A stretch of 64,000 nucleotides of DNA, taken from positions 1 to 64,000 of the forward strand of contig DATEZO010000137.1 of NCBI GenBank assembly GCA_035255485.1, read 5' to 3'. How positions within the stretch are numbered: the stretch's first letter is position 1; every line of letters begins with the position of its first letter. The notes under the pieces were generated by a model that was not told the origin of the DNA, searched no databases, and saw only the letters and a program-made list of their open reading frames with translations. A program made the translations under genes and the position numbers. Shown here piece after piece: positions 1-9,174 of the stretch. The stretch is from DATEZO01 sp035255485 (GTDB taxonomy: Bacteria; Pseudomonadota; Gammaproteobacteria; Burkholderiales; Burkholderiaceae_D).

Positions 1-950
1 TTCTGCCCTTTCACCGACAGAGGCGGCTTCTCGTTTTTCGGATAAAAACTATAGGGAGTGAGAGGATGCAGCCATGCACCGGTGTAATTTATTCCATAGT
101 TTTTGGCACGGTACTGGCTGATAAGCTGATCGCTGTCAGCACCGCAGATCTCGCACTTACCGGCATGTACATTGGTGAAATCAAGTCGGATGCGGCGCGG
201 CATACTCCAGTAGGCTTGCAACGGATGCACCTGTCCGGGAGTGGTATCGCTGCCTTTGATATCGCTCACGCGGGTAGTGGCGAGCCAGGGTAGGATTGCA
301 CTGTCATGATCGTTGCCCATCGCCAGTGCATCAACATTCAGCTCGGACTTCGGCAAGACGTTAAGCCAAAGTTTATGCCAGAGCGTAGCTTGCTCGTCGC
401 GGGGTAGTACCAGCGTCGTCAGCGGCCCCCCTCCTCGCAGCGATACGCGATGCCCCACTCCACCACTCGGTGCATTAATTTGCAAGGTGAAGAGTGCGGT
501 CGCCGCACATACCGGGCAAATTGCGCCGACCGTATCACGTTTGATGAAGTGGTCAAGGTTGTCATTGATGGTCTTACCACCCGGCGCATCGATCAACAAA
601 GCGGCAATCGGTTTGGTCTCACCATCAGGCAAATTGAAATCTTGCATGAAGGCGGGGCCGTCGGTATTCAATTGGAATGCATTGGCGTAGCGCTCGAACG
701 AGGCGGTCAGTTCCATTACGCTCGGACCTGCATCCCATTGATCATGCCATTCGTCGCGCTCGTCAGGCCCGCAGGCGGTTTGTAGCAATCCAATCAAGAA
801 CTGGTACTGCGCCCCTCGAAAATCAGGACGCGGCGCTATTAACTCTATAGCCGGGTTATTACATTCAGGCGAAATTCCAGCCGGGCTAATCCTCGCAATG
901 CTCCCATCACGGCGCCTAACAGTGAGCCATTCGTCATGCAAAAGATTCAC
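1..950 (-). CDS. casA: CasA/Cse1, large subunit of type I-E Cascade (partial, 3' end off window)
   Basis: The minus strand is open from a GTG at 948-950 to the left edge, about 316 codons without a stop. The GTG is preceded by a strong GGGAGGG ribosome site about 5 nt upstream. The protein begins VNLLHDEWLTVRRRDGS, the usual Cse1 opening. It goes on through PVCAATALF and a second CxxC (KCEICGAD), as seen in Cse1 proteins. In the family this subunit recognises the PAM and holds target DNA in the Cascade complex. The family is usually about 500-560 residues, so the C-terminal part is missing. It lies 91 bp downstream of cas3 on the same strand, the normal I-E order. The assignment is firm; only the length is unknown. 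Confidence 0.88.
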   Translation of the reverse strand, partial: MNLLHDEWLTVRRRDGSIARISPAGISPECNNPAIELIAPRPDFRGAQYQFLIGLLQTACGPDERDEWHDQWDAGPSVMELTASFERYANAFQLNTDGPAFMQDFNLPDGETKPIAALLIDAPGGKTINDNLDHFIKRDTVGAICPVCAATALFTLQINAPSGGVGHRVSLRGGGPLTTLVLPRDEQATLWHKLWLNVLPKSELNVDALAMGNDHDSAILPWLATTRVSDIKGSDTTPGQVHPLQAYWSMPRRIRLDFTNVHAGKCEICGADSDQLISQYRAKNYGINYTGAWLHPLTPYSFYPKNEKPPLSVKGQ

Positions 951-1003
951 TTTTTACCCTCCCAAAAATTCAACCTAAATAATTGGCATCCCATAGTAGA
1001 GAG

Positions 1004-1026
1004 ATACCAGGCTCAACAGACGAGCC
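1004..1026 (-). repeat. Short hairpin in the cas3-casA leader, also found before cas3
   Basis: On the minus strand GGCTC and GAGCC form a 5-bp stem with a 7-nt loop, followed directly by TGGTAT. The same arrangement occurs at 3826-3848 in front of cas3. It lies about 54 nt upstream of the casA GTG. There is no T-run, so it is not an intrinsic terminator. It could be an operator or an RNA processing structure; neither is proven. Confidence 0.5.
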
Positions 1027-1041
1027 CGCTCTATATATTTT

Positions 1042-3783
1042 TTATCCGATGCAAAGCCCGAGCGCGACGTTGTAGCGGACTTCGACGAGCTGACCTTTTG
1101 CATTGGCACCCATAGCCCGCCATTCCCCCATTTCGATTGTCGGCTCCAAGGGCAAAATGATTGACGGTTCGACCAACAACTTGTGGCGCGCGCGCAAAGC
1201 TGTAATTTCTGTCTCGTATCGGCTTGTCCATTCGGGAGACAGGGCATTTAGCTTTTTGGCATCCAACCTCACTGCGGAAAGCTCCCAGGCAAAACGATCA
1301 GCTTCAATGAATGGGCGCAATCCATCGGCAGATTGAAACGCAAGGAACACGGTCACGGTTTCGTCGCCAAGACGTGTTGGAATACGAGCTTCCTCATCCC
1401 AGAACCTGCTGCTATCGCGGCAATATCCCTTGTCGATATTGAGGGAATTAAAATCGGCCATACTCTGTTCGCCAAGCATTTCTCCGTAGCACTTGTTGGT
1501 TGCCTGCGCCAATGAGTCAGGAATTTCTGACTTGCCCCCTTCGCCATATACCGCTTCAACAAGTTCACGCACCGCCGCCGGGTGCATTGGCTCTCCAGGT
1601 GTGACGATCTGATTCGCAACAAGCAAAGCTTTTTGAGTGAGCCACAATCGCCCGGCATCCGGATAAACGTAACGGCCCTTCGGAAATACTGCCGCATACC
1701 AATCGATAGCAGGCGAATCTGTGGGCACCGGTCCATACACATAGAAAATCGGTGATGGTCGTTGGTCACTTCCCGAACTAACCGGATTGCCATCGGCGTC
1801 ACGTGTATGGCGCTGCAGCCGACCGGCTCTCTGAATCAACAAATCAATCGGTGCCAAGTCGCTCACCATGGCATCTACGTCAAAATCCAGAGACTGTTCC
1901 AGTACTTGCGTACCGATTAACACTTTGCCCGCGCGTTGAATGCCATTGCACGTTTTGCCGAATGCGTCCAACATCTTGTTTTCGATATCGAGTCGATCAC
2001 CCATCGCGTAGCGGCTATGGAACAGCATTAACTTGTCCGGTTCGATATGGTCCTGCAACGCAGCATATGCTGCGCGTGCGTCATCCACTGTATTGCGAAT
2101 CCAGCAGACGCAACGACCAGCTGCAGCTTGCTCGCGGATCATTGCCAACACGGCGGCTTCGTCCTGCATCATCTGGACGGATACCGCTCGCCGTAGTTGT
2201 GTACGCGTTTCGCAATGGGTAGCATCTACCTGATCGTGAACGTGCGTAATCAAAGGATAACGTAGATCAACGGGTAACGATTCTGGCTCATTGCACGTCC
2301 CCGATTGAAAGGCATTGACCAACTCGGTGCGCATCGTCGATGGCAGGGTCGCGGACAAAAGTACAGCGCTGCCACCATGTCGAGCATGTGCAAGAAGCAG
2401 GCGGCGCAACAATTTGTTCATATAAGGGTCATAGGCATGCACCTCATCGACCACCAGTATCTTTCGCGCCAAACCGAGCAAGCGCAGCGACTGGTGGCGT
2501 GCGGGGAGAATAGCCAGCAATGCCTGATCAACCGTACCAACACCGACATCTGCAAGTAGAGCTTTCTTACGATTGTCGGCTAGCCACGCCGTGCATTGCG
2601 CGGTGGCGCTGGGTTCGTCTGATTGGTAGTTACGGTCTGCTGGCTGCGAGACTGAGAGTCGAAATTCGTCAATCAATTGACGCGCACCGTGCGCCAATAT
2701 CAATGACGGCTCAGCGTCCGTGGAATAAAAATGGCGATACACATTGCCGATGCGCCGATACATTTGATTAGCGGTTGCCATCGATGGCAAACCAAAATAA
2801 ATGCCATCGGCAAGACCCGCTGTCATCATCCGGTGAGCGAGAATCAAGGCCGCCTCCGTCTTGCCAGCACCAGTGACATCTTCGAGCAGAAAAAGTTGCG
2901 CCCCTTCACCCAAAGGCACTTCGCTTGCAAAGCGTTGCAAGGGTGTAGGTTCAATCAAGTAACTAAACAAATCAGTGTGGGATTGATAGCCCCGCACAGG
3001 GCTGGCCGCGAGTCCCGCGCCCACAACAGCTTCCGCCGCCGCGGGCTTGGCTATGTTTTTCCAATATTCGGGAAGTGATATCGACGAGTCGGTGTAATAG
3101 TGAAAATGCGCTTGATTAGATCCCAACCAGTCGGCAAGAACTGCCAACCCTGCAAGCTGCCAACTATGGCGCTTAAACGCCTCTCGCATTGCTTTGTCCG
3201 GTGTTGGCAAAGCATCAGGAAGGAACATTACGGCAACCTCAGCGATAAAACTGCGGGCGGCTGCAATATCATCTGCCATGAAGTAATCAGCGGCATCAAG
3301 CCTCAGCATCCCACCATTGGCTTCCTCTTTGGGTGGCATACCGTGATGCCCAACCGCACTCTTAATCCACATGGCCCAGAGTTCATGGCCTGGCAAAGGC
3401 AGGCGTGATTCCAAAACGTCATGTCTCAAACTGTCTCGCCATACCAGCCATCCCAACGTATCGTGACGCTCATCGTAATGTTTGGAAGGATTGGCCGAGA
3501 CCAGCTCAGGCGAGAGATCCCGCACCAAGCCTTGAAATGCATTTGAAAATTTTCCAAGGTCATGCAAGACCATAAAAAAAATGGCGAGCTGTCTCACAGT
3601 CTTGTAGTCCAATCCGAGACTTACAGCCAGCGAATCGAGGCGAATAACGCCCATATCGAGCAAGGTTCCCGCAACGGCCGCCACATCCAGGCAATGAAAT
3701 GGTAATAAGTGATAAGCAGGACCATTGACCTCTGCAGGTTTCGCCTTGCCCCAGTATCGAAAATAAGAAGCATCCTTACTCAT
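1042..3783 (-). CDS. cas3: Cas3, type I-E CRISPR nuclease-helicase
   Basis: About 913 residues from the ATG at 3781-3783 (MSKDASYF); an in-frame TTG 33 nt upstream is possible but less likely. Cas3 is recruited by Cascade and degrades target DNA. The HD nuclease domain is N-terminal, with H30, H74-D75 (LHDLGK) and a later GHHG. The helicase follows, with Walker A TGAGKTE near residue 305, DEVHAYD near 443, LLSATLP near 476 and QRAGRLQRH near 653. The YWGKAK...YHLLPFHCLDVAAV opening is typical of subtype I-E. All motifs look intact and there is no Cas2 fusion. It lies between the WYL regulator (88 bp upstream) and casA, all on one strand. Confidence 0.95.
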   Translation of the reverse strand: MSKDASYFRYWGKAKPAEVNGPAYHLLPFHCLDVAAVAGTLLDMGVIRLDSLAVSLGLDYKTVRQLAIFFMVLHDLGKFSNAFQGLVRDLSPELVSANPSKHYDERHDTLGWLVWRDSLRHDVLESRLPLPGHELWAMWIKSAVGHHGMPPKEEANGGMLRLDAADYFMADDIAAARSFIAEVAVMFLPDALPTPDKAMREAFKRHSWQLAGLAVLADWLGSNQAHFHYYTDSSISLPEYWKNIAKPAAAEAVVGAGLAASPVRGYQSHTDLFSYLIEPTPLQRFASEVPLGEGAQLFLLEDVTGAGKTEAALILAHRMMTAGLADGIYFGLPSMATANQMYRRIGNVYRHFYSTDAEPSLILAHGARQLIDEFRLSVSQPADRNYQSDEPSATAQCTAWLADNRKKALLADVGVGTVDQALLAILPARHQSLRLLGLARKILVVDEVHAYDPYMNKLLRRLLLAHARHGGSAVLLSATLPSTMRTELVNAFQSGTCNEPESLPVDLRYPLITHVHDQVDATHCETRTQLRRAVSVQMMQDEAAVLAMIREQAAAGRCVCWIRNTVDDARAAYAALQDHIEPDKLMLFHSRYAMGDRLDIENKMLDAFGKTCNGIQRAGKVLIGTQVLEQSLDFDVDAMVSDLAPIDLLIQRAGRLQRHTRDADGNPVSSGSDQRPSPIFYVYGPVPTDSPAIDWYAAVFPKGRYVYPDAGRLWLTQKALLVANQIVTPGEPMHPAAVRELVEAVYGEGGKSEIPDSLAQATNKCYGEMLGEQSMADFNSLNIDKGYCRDSSRFWDEEARIPTRLGDETVTVFLAFQSADGLRPFIEADRFAWELSAVRLDAKKLNALSPEWTSRYETEITALRARHKLLVEPSIILPLEPTIEMGEWRAMGANAKGQLVEVRYNVALGLCIG

Positions 3784-3825
3784 CAAGATATCCCACAGGT
3801 TAAATGCCGCTCTCAAATGTAGTGC

Positions 3826-3848
3826 ATACCAGGCTCAGGGGGTGAGCC
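3826..3848 (-). repeat. Short hairpin in the cas3 leader, matching the one before casA
   Basis: On the minus strand GGCTCA-CCCCC-TGAGCC is a perfect 6-bp stem with a 5-nt loop. It is followed by TGGTAT, as at 1004-1026. It lies 42 nt upstream of the cas3 ATG and just past the end of the WYL gene. Confidence 0.5.
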
Positions 3849-3870
3849 ACTTCATTATTTAAATACCATG

Positions 3871-4842
3871 TCAACCCATAGCTGCAATCAGCCCCTTCTC
3901 CAGCAACGCCATCACCCGCGCTTGCAAACCACCCGGCCCCAACACCATCACCTCCGGCATATGCCGCAAAATATCCATCACCAACTCCCGATCGTCGCTA
4001 TACGGCACCCGAAGAACGTAATGTCCGTCTTCCTCAAATTCAAACTTCTGTTGCGGGTGCCAGCATTCCCGGCTTACCCAGCGCGCCCTTTCCGGTGAAA
4101 ATCGTAGTACCGCCCATTCCACCTTCGTCCCGCTGAAGATGCCGTAGCCCGCCATGAAAGTCGCGTCGAGTTCCGCATCCGGCACATCCAGCGCGGCTTC
4201 GTCCAGCAGTTCCGTATCCTGAATGGCGTCGAGAGAAAACGAGCGTATACCTTGCCGCAAATGGCACCATGCATCCAGATACCAGTTATCGCGGTAATAG
4301 GTCAGGCGCTGCGGGGATAGCGTGCGCGTCTCTGTTGCATTGCGCCCGCGATGAAAATACTGGATCTTCAGCTGGCGGCGGCAGAGTACTGCGTGGCTGA
4401 TGGGCCCAAATGATGTTGGGCTGACGTGACGGGCATTGGCCCGAAATATCCGAATCCGCTTCTGCACTTCGTTCTTCGACACTTCCGGCCTGTCGAGCAA
4501 TCGATGCAAGCGATCGAGTAAAGGATTGATATGCGGCGCCAGCAGTCCGGGCTGCAATTCCTGCAGCAGTTGCTCCATGGTGAGCAATGCGTGGATTTCA
4601 TCGGCATTGAACCATAGGCCCGGCAACTCGTATCGTGGACCGCATGGCGCTACACCAAAGCAATATCCGCCCGCCTCCGCATCGTAGTCGATTGGTGCGT
4701 TTAACTGGCTCCGCAAATAAGTGAGGTCGCGCTTAAATGTCGCGGCTGAAACTTCCAGTTCCGCCAGGAATCGTTCGCGGGAAACGATCTTGTATTCATG
4801 CAGAAGTTGCTCGATTCGGTAGATGCGTGCAGTCCGATTCAT
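3871..4842 (-). CDS. WYL-domain transcriptional regulator (HTH + WYL)
   Basis: 323 residues. The first 60 (MNRTARIYRIEQLL...VSRERFLAELEVS...FKRDLTYLR) form a DeoR-type winged helix-turn-helix. The middle carries the WYL core as NWYLDAWCHLR, and the end looks like a WCX extension. WYL proteins often sit beside CRISPR-Cas and other defence systems and act as ligand-responsive regulators. Here it is immediately upstream of cas3 on the same strand, so it may control cas3-casA or be co-transcribed with them. No CRISPR-specific residue proves this link. The start ATG is followed upstream by more than 400 bp of non-coding DNA. Confidence 0.85.
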   Translation of the reverse strand: MNRTARIYRIEQLLHEYKIVSRERFLAELEVSAATFKRDLTYLRSQLNAPIDYDAEAGGYCFGVAPCGPRYELPGLWFNADEIHALLTMEQLLQELQPGLLAPHINPLLDRLHRLLDRPEVSKNEVQKRIRIFRANARHVSPTSFGPISHAVLCRRQLKIQYFHRGRNATETRTLSPQRLTYYRDNWYLDAWCHLRQGIRSFSLDAIQDTELLDEAALDVPDAELDATFMAGYGIFSGTKVEWAVLRFSPERARWVSRECWHPQQKFEFEEDGHYVLRVPYSDDRELVMDILRHMPEVMVLGPGGLQARVMALLEKGLIAAMG

Positions 4843-5275
4843 GATCGTATTGATTGGTTTTTGTATTGATTTTGAGTATGTTTCCCGAACTTTAAAAAGC
4901 GCCGTTCAGTTCAGTAACCTCGCGTCAGCTTTTATAATTCACGGGCGCATTACCTGTTTTCCGGATATCCATTCACTGTTACTTTTGAGCAGATACATCA
5001 CCCCCGCATTCCTCAATGTAAATTTGTTGCCAAGCTTGCATGATTTCAACTGGTGCCGCAACTGTAATATCTGCCATACCCACCGGAAAAAGCCATTCCG
5101 GCACGCGACATGTTCAATACGTGCAGCAAACGCATTGGCTATAGGCTTTCGCCGGAACGGCATGGCCCGCCATCAAGTCGCGGCCTCAATATCTCTACGG
5201 ATCGTACGGCCAATCCAGGGCTTGCCGGGCGTCCTGTCGGGTATAATTCGAGGTTTGATTGCAGAAGAATTCATC
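4843..5275. other. Divergent intergenic region between WYL regulator and prfB
   Basis: About 430 bp, AT-rich at the WYL side. It must hold the promoters for both directions. A TATAAT at 5242-5247 is a good candidate for prfB. I see no CRISPR repeat, RNA gene or convincing small gene here. Confidence 0.6.
5242..5247 (+). promoter_or_regulatory. Candidate -10 box of the prfB promoter
   Basis: A perfect TATAAT lies 28 bp before the prfB ATG. A TTGCCG upstream is too close (14 bp) for an ideal -35 box, so the assignment rests on the -10 alone. Confidence 0.35.
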
Positions 5276-6380
5276 ATGGAAGCAGAACGTCTCAATTCCC
5301 TTTCCGCCCTGCTGGCGGACCTTACAATGCGCGAGGCTGAATTACGGAGGTATCTTTGACTTCGATGTGAAGTCGGAGAAACTCGAACAAGTCAACGGCG
5401 AGCTGGAAGATCCCGCCGTCTGGAGCGATCCGAAGCGCGCCCAGGATCTCGGCAAGGAAAAAAAATCGCTGGAAGCGATCGTCCACACTCTCACTAAAAT
5501 CGAGTCCAATTTACGCGACGCGAGCGATCTGTTTGCGATGGCGCGCGAAGAGCAGGATGAAGATACGCTGCTGGCGATCGAACAGGATGCCGAAGAGCTG
5601 AAAAAGCTCGTGGAAGGCATGGAATTTCGCCGGATGTTTGCCAATCCGATGGACCCGAACAACTGCTTCGTCGATATCCAGGCCGGCGCCGGCGGCACCG
5701 AGGCGCAGGATTGGGCCTCGATGCTGCTGCGCCAGTATTTGCGTTATTGCGAGCGCAAGGGTTTCAAGACCGAGATCCTGGAAGAGTCCGAAGGCGAAGT
5801 CGCCGGCATCAAGACCGCGACCATCAAGGTCGAAGGCGAATATGCGTACGGCTTTTTGCGCACCGAAACCGGCGTGCATCGGCTGGTGCGCAAGTCGCCG
5901 TTCGATTCCGCCAACGGCCGCCATACCTCGTTTTCCAGCGTGTTCGTATATCCGGAAGTAGACGAATCGATCGACATCGACATCAATCCAGCCGATGTGC
6001 GGGTGGACACCTATCGCGCATCCGGCGCGGGCGGTCAGCATATCAACAAGACCGATTCCGCGGTGCGCCTGACACATGCGCCGTCCGGCATTGTGGTGCA
6101 GTGTCAGAACGACCGCAGCCAGCACCGCAACCGCGCCGAGGCATGGGAAATGCTGAAGTCGCGCCTGTACGAGCTGGAGCTGCGCAAGCGCATGAGCGAG
6201 CAGCAAAAGATGGAAGACTCCAAGACCGATATCGGCTGGGGCCATCAGATCCGCTCCTATGTGCTCGACCAGTCGCGCATCAAGGACCTGCGCACCAATT
6301 ACGAAGTCGGCAACACCAAGGCGGTGCTCGACGGCGATCTGGACGACTTTATTGCGGCGTCGTTGAAGCAAGGCGTTTGA
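5276..6380 (+). CDS. prfB: Peptide chain release factor 2 (programmed +1 frameshift)
   Basis: RF2 releases finished proteins at UGA and UAA codons. The gene is read as 5276-5356 joined to 5358-6380, giving 367 residues (E. coli RF2 has 365). The zero frame starts at ATG 5276 and stops at an in-frame TGA (5357-5359) after 27 codons. The remainder is in the +1 frame. The stop-recognition motif SPF lies near residue 206 and the catalytic GGQ ([15 protein letters not shown]) near 251. The arrangement is the classical autoregulated RF2 gene. lysS follows 95 bp downstream in the common prfB-lysS order. Confidence 0.97.
5344..5360 (+). promoter_or_regulatory. RF2 programmed +1 frameshift site
   Basis: The order is CGGAGG, TAT, CTT TGA C: an internal Shine-Dalgarno (GGAGG, 5346-5350) three bases before the slippery CUU, then the poor stop context UGA-C. 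Low RF2 lets the ribosome slip forward one base, so RF2 controls its own synthesis. Confidence 0.95.
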
Positions 6381-6475
6381 CCGGTATCGCAGGCAGGCAT
6401 GTTCGCGCATGAATGCCGCATATTGCCCATCAAGGCCTTATTTGCATAATTTACCTGAGTGATTCATTACCATCC

Positions 6476-8002
6476 ATGACGACAGACCAACAGCATCCCG
6501 CCGCCCACCACGACGAAAATGCGATTATTGCGGAACGCCGTGCCAAGCTCACCGCGATCCGCAGCAACGGCGTTGCGTTTCCGAACGATTTCCGCCCGCA
6601 ACACAAGGCCGCCGATCTGCGCATGCAATACGGCGAGATGACGCACGAAGCGCTGGAAGCGCAGACGATGCATGTGGTCGTGGCCGGCCGCATGATGCTG
6701 AAGCGCGTGATGGGCAAGGCGTCGTTCGCCACGATTCAGGATGCCTCCGGTTCGAATTCCGATGGCCGCATCCAGCTCTTCATCACCAGCGAACTGGCGG
6801 GTGCCGAGGCGTATGAGACATTCAAGCATTACGACCTGGGCGATATCCTCGGCGCGGAGGGTCTGCTGTTCAAGACCAAGACCGGCGAGTTGTCGGTCAA
6901 GGTAACGCGCCTGCGCCTGTTGACCAAGTCGCTGCGCCCGCTGCCGGACAAGTTCCACGGCCTGGCCGATCACGAAACCAGATACCGTCAGCGTTACCTG
7001 GATCTGATCATGAGCGAAGAAACGCGCCGCACCTTCAAGGCGCGCACCGCCGCGATGTCGTCGATCCGCCGCTTCATGACCGAGCACGACTTCATGGAAG
7101 TCGAAACGCCGATGCTGCATTCGATTCCCGGCGGCGCAGCCGCCAAGCCGTTCATCACGCATCACAATGCGCTCGACATGCAGATGTACCTGCGCATCGC
7201 GCCGGAGCTGTATCTGAAGCGGCTGGTGGTCGGCGGCTTCGAGCGCGTGTTCGAAGTCAACCGCAATTTCCGCAATGAGGGCGTTTCGCCGCGCCACAAT
7301 CCGGAATTCACGATGATGGAGTTCTACGCAGCGTATGTCGATTATCTCTGGCTGATGGATTTCACCGAAGCGGTGATCCGGCAGACGGCAATCGATGCGC
7401 ATGGCAGCGCCTGCCTGACCTACCAGGGCCGGGAACTCGATTTGAGCAAGCCGTTCCAGCGGCTGACCATCGTCGGCGCGATCAACCAATATGCGCCGCA
7501 CTACACCAGCGAACAATTGCACGATGTCGCGTTCCTCAAGGCTGAGCTGAAGAAATTCGGCATCACGCCCCTGTCCACCAGCGGCCTTGGCGCACTGCAG
7601 CTTGCGCTGTTCGAGGAAACCGCCGAGGCGCAGCTATGGGAACCGACTTACATCATCGATTACCCGATCGAAGTCTCGCCGCTGGCGCGCGCATCCGACA
7701 CGCGGCCCGGCATCACCGAGCGTTTCGAGCTGTTCATGACCGGGCGCGAAATCGCCAACGGTTTTTCCGAGTTGAACGATGCGGAAGACCAGGCGGCGCG
7801 CTTCCATGCGCAGGTCGCCGCCAAGGATGCGGGCGATGAAGAGGCGATGTTTTACGATGCCGATTATATTCGCGCACTGGAATACGGCTTGCCACCGACC
7901 GGCGGTTGCGGCATCGGCATCGATCGCCTGATGATGTTGCTGACCGACTCGCCGAATATCCGCGACGTGATCCTGTTCCCGCATTTGCGGCGCGAGGATT
8001 GA
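6476..8002 (+). CDS. lysS: Lysyl-tRNA synthetase, class II
   Basis: 508 residues from the ATG at 6476 (MTTDQQHPA); a longer reading from 6413 adds an unlikely leader. The enzyme charges tRNA-Lys. An N-terminal OB fold (about residues 60-180) binds the anticodon. The class II catalytic core includes motif 2 ([14 protein letters not shown]...[11 protein letters not shown]) and motif 3 ([15 protein letters not shown]). The length matches the usual 500-505 residues. It lies downstream of prfB and is probably co-transcribed with it. Confidence 0.97.
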   Translation: MTTDQQHPAAHHDENAIIAERRAKLTAIRSNGVAFPNDFRPQHKAADLRMQYGEMTHEALEAQTMHVVVAGRMMLKRVMGKASFATIQDASGSNSDGRIQLFITSELAGAEAYETFKHYDLGDILGAEGLLFKTKTGELSVKVTRLRLLTKSLRPLPDKFHGLADHETRYRQRYLDLIMSEETRRTFKARTAAMSSIRRFMTEHDFMEVETPMLHSIPGGAAAKPFITHHNALDMQMYLRIAPELYLKRLVVGGFERVFEVNRNFRNEGVSPRHNPEFTMMEFYAAYVDYLWLMDFTEAVIRQTAIDAHGSACLTYQGRELDLSKPFQRLTIVGAINQYAPHYTSEQLHDVAFLKAELKKFGITPLSTSGLGALQLALFEETAEAQLWEPTYIIDYPIEVSPLARASDTRPGITERFELFMTGREIANGFSELNDAEDQAARFHAQVAAKDAGDEEAMFYDADYIRALEYGLPPTGGCGIGIDRLMMLLTDSPNIRDVILFPHLRRED

Positions 8003-8025
8003 AGCTGCAGAAGTTGACGACCACG

Positions 8026-8049
8026 GCGGGAGCCGCAACGCGCTCCCGC
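8026..8049 (+). terminator. GC-rich hairpin after lysS
   Basis: GCGGGAGC (8026-8033) and GCTCCCGC (8042-8049) form a perfect 8-bp stem with an 8-nt loop, 24 bp after the lysS stop. There is only a weak T-rich tail, so termination efficiency is uncertain. Confidence 0.45.
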
Positions 8050-8190
8050 TGTCGTTCTGAAAACCATGGATTATCTCGCACAGCGTTACAACTCCTTACA
8101 CCTGACACATTCCCGCCCTAGTTTTCAGGTGATTTACCCCCGATAATTTGTTCATATGCATGAACAATACATGCTTCATCGGAGGTCATC

Positions 8191-8892
8191 ATGGAAACCA
8201 GCCAATCATCTCGTCGTATTCATCCGCTCATCGCGGCAGCAGCCGTTTCCGTCATGCTGGCAAGCCTGGTCGGCGCCGCTGCCATTACCGGTATTCTGCC
8301 GACTTCGCATAGCGGCAATACGCCGGTCATCGCATCGACTACCCCTTCTGCTTCGGCCGCGATTGCAGCGGAAAGCGCCGGCACCGACATGAATGGCAAG
8401 GCAACCGAGGATACCGCCGTTGCGCCTTTGAAGTCGCCTGCAGCACCGGCAACACCTTCCCGGCACACGCCATCGCATACTGCGCATGCACGCCCCGCGC
8501 AGCCACGCGCCGGCCATGACGAGGGATCTGTCGCGCTCGCTCGTGCACCAGGCATATGCAGCAGTTGCGGCCAGGTAGAATCCATCCAGCCTGTTCAACA
8601 TGTTGAAAAACCGAGCGGACTTGGCGTAGTCGCCGGTGCCGTGCTTGGCGGTGTATTGGGCAATCATGTCGGCGGCGGTAACGGCCGCGCCCTGGCGACG
8701 GTGGCCGGTGCAGTAGGCGGCGGTTATGCCGGCAACGAAGTGGAAAAACGCACGCGCTCAACCACGTCGTACAACGTCAGGGTGCGCATGGAGGATGGCA
8801 ACATCCGCACCTTTCCGTATGCCGCAGCACCTGGCTGGAATGTCGGCGATCGCGTAAAAGTCGTGAACGGCAGCCTGACGGGACGCGGATAA
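8191..8892 (+). CDS. Glycine-zipper 2TM-domain membrane protein
   Basis: 233 residues, with a strong GGAGG before the ATG. Residues about 13-33 form a hydrophobic segment that anchors or exports the protein. An Ala/Pro/Thr-rich low-complexity stretch follows to about residue 120. A glycine zipper then appears (GVVAGAVLGGVLGNHVGG, and AGAVGGGYAGNEVEK), as in SlyB/17-kDa-antigen-like envelope proteins. The C-terminus (NVRVRMEDGN...VGDRVKVVNG) is typical of this family. The role is probably envelope integrity; no enzymatic function is suggested. It is transcribed alone and ends at a clear terminator. Confidence 0.8.
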   Translation: METSQSSRRIHPLIAAAAVSVMLASLVGAAAITGILPTSHSGNTPVIASTTPSASAAIAAESAGTDMNGKATEDTAVAPLKSPAAPATPSRHTPSHTAHARPAQPRAGHDEGSVALARAPGICSSCGQVESIQPVQHVEKPSGLGVVAGAVLGGVLGNHVGGGNGRALATVAGAVGGGYAGNEVEKRTRSTTSYNVRVRMEDGNIRTFPYAAAPGWNVGDRVKVVNGSLTGRG

Positions 8893-8931
8893 GATCAATT
8901 TCCCACTCTGCGCAATTGCGCAATCCCGATA

Positions 8932-8965
8932 GAAACGCTCCTGGATTTTACGGAGCGTTTTTGCT
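8932..8965 (+). terminator. Rho-independent terminator of the glycine-zipper gene
   Basis: AACGCTCC and GGAGCGTT form an 8-bp stem followed by TTTTGCTTT, 40 bp after the stop codon. Confidence 0.85.
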
Positions 8966-9016
8966 TTCAGCCGTGATTCCCGCTGATCCCCCAGGAATCG
9001 CAATCAAGGAAATATC

Positions 9017-9087
9017 GGGAGTATAGGTAAAAATACCGTTGTTTTCGCAATGAAGTTGCGCCAGTCTAAAAATACACGGGAGTGTAT
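9017..9087 (+). repeat. 71-bp intergenic element, copy A
   Basis: GGGAGTAT (9017-9024), exactly 47 nt, then ATACAC-GGGA-GTGTAT (9072-9087). Shared internal blocks are AAAAA five bases into the spacer, CGCAATGAA in the middle and AAAA before the palindrome. It lies between the convergent glycine-zipper and nudix genes. Other copies are at 30903, 45111 and 60272. Confidence 0.85.
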
Positions 9088-9174
9088 AAAATAGTGGCAT
9101 GACGCTGGCAAAGCGATGGCGAATGCAGTGAAAACCCATCCGGCAACGCTTACCCGGCATACCTGGCATCAGCC

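Noticed and set aside
313..785. Plus-strand open frames over the left edge
   Set aside because: They are antisense to casA, which is open for 316 codons with a strong ribosome site and Cse1 motifs.
1..4842. CRISPR repeat array beside the cas genes
   Set aside because: No series of regularly spaced repeats of about 28-29 bp is present. Any array must lie beyond the left edge or elsewhere.
4939..5163. 74-codon minus frame upstream of prfB
   Set aside because: No ribosome site, no domain, odd composition; likely chance.
5511..6410. 299-codon minus frame over prfB
   Set aside because: Antisense shadow of prfB, rich in Ala, Leu, His and Arg as expected for a GC-biased complement; no domain.
6467..7522. 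351-codon minus frame over lysS
   Set aside because: Antisense shadow of lysS without recognisable motifs or ribosome site.
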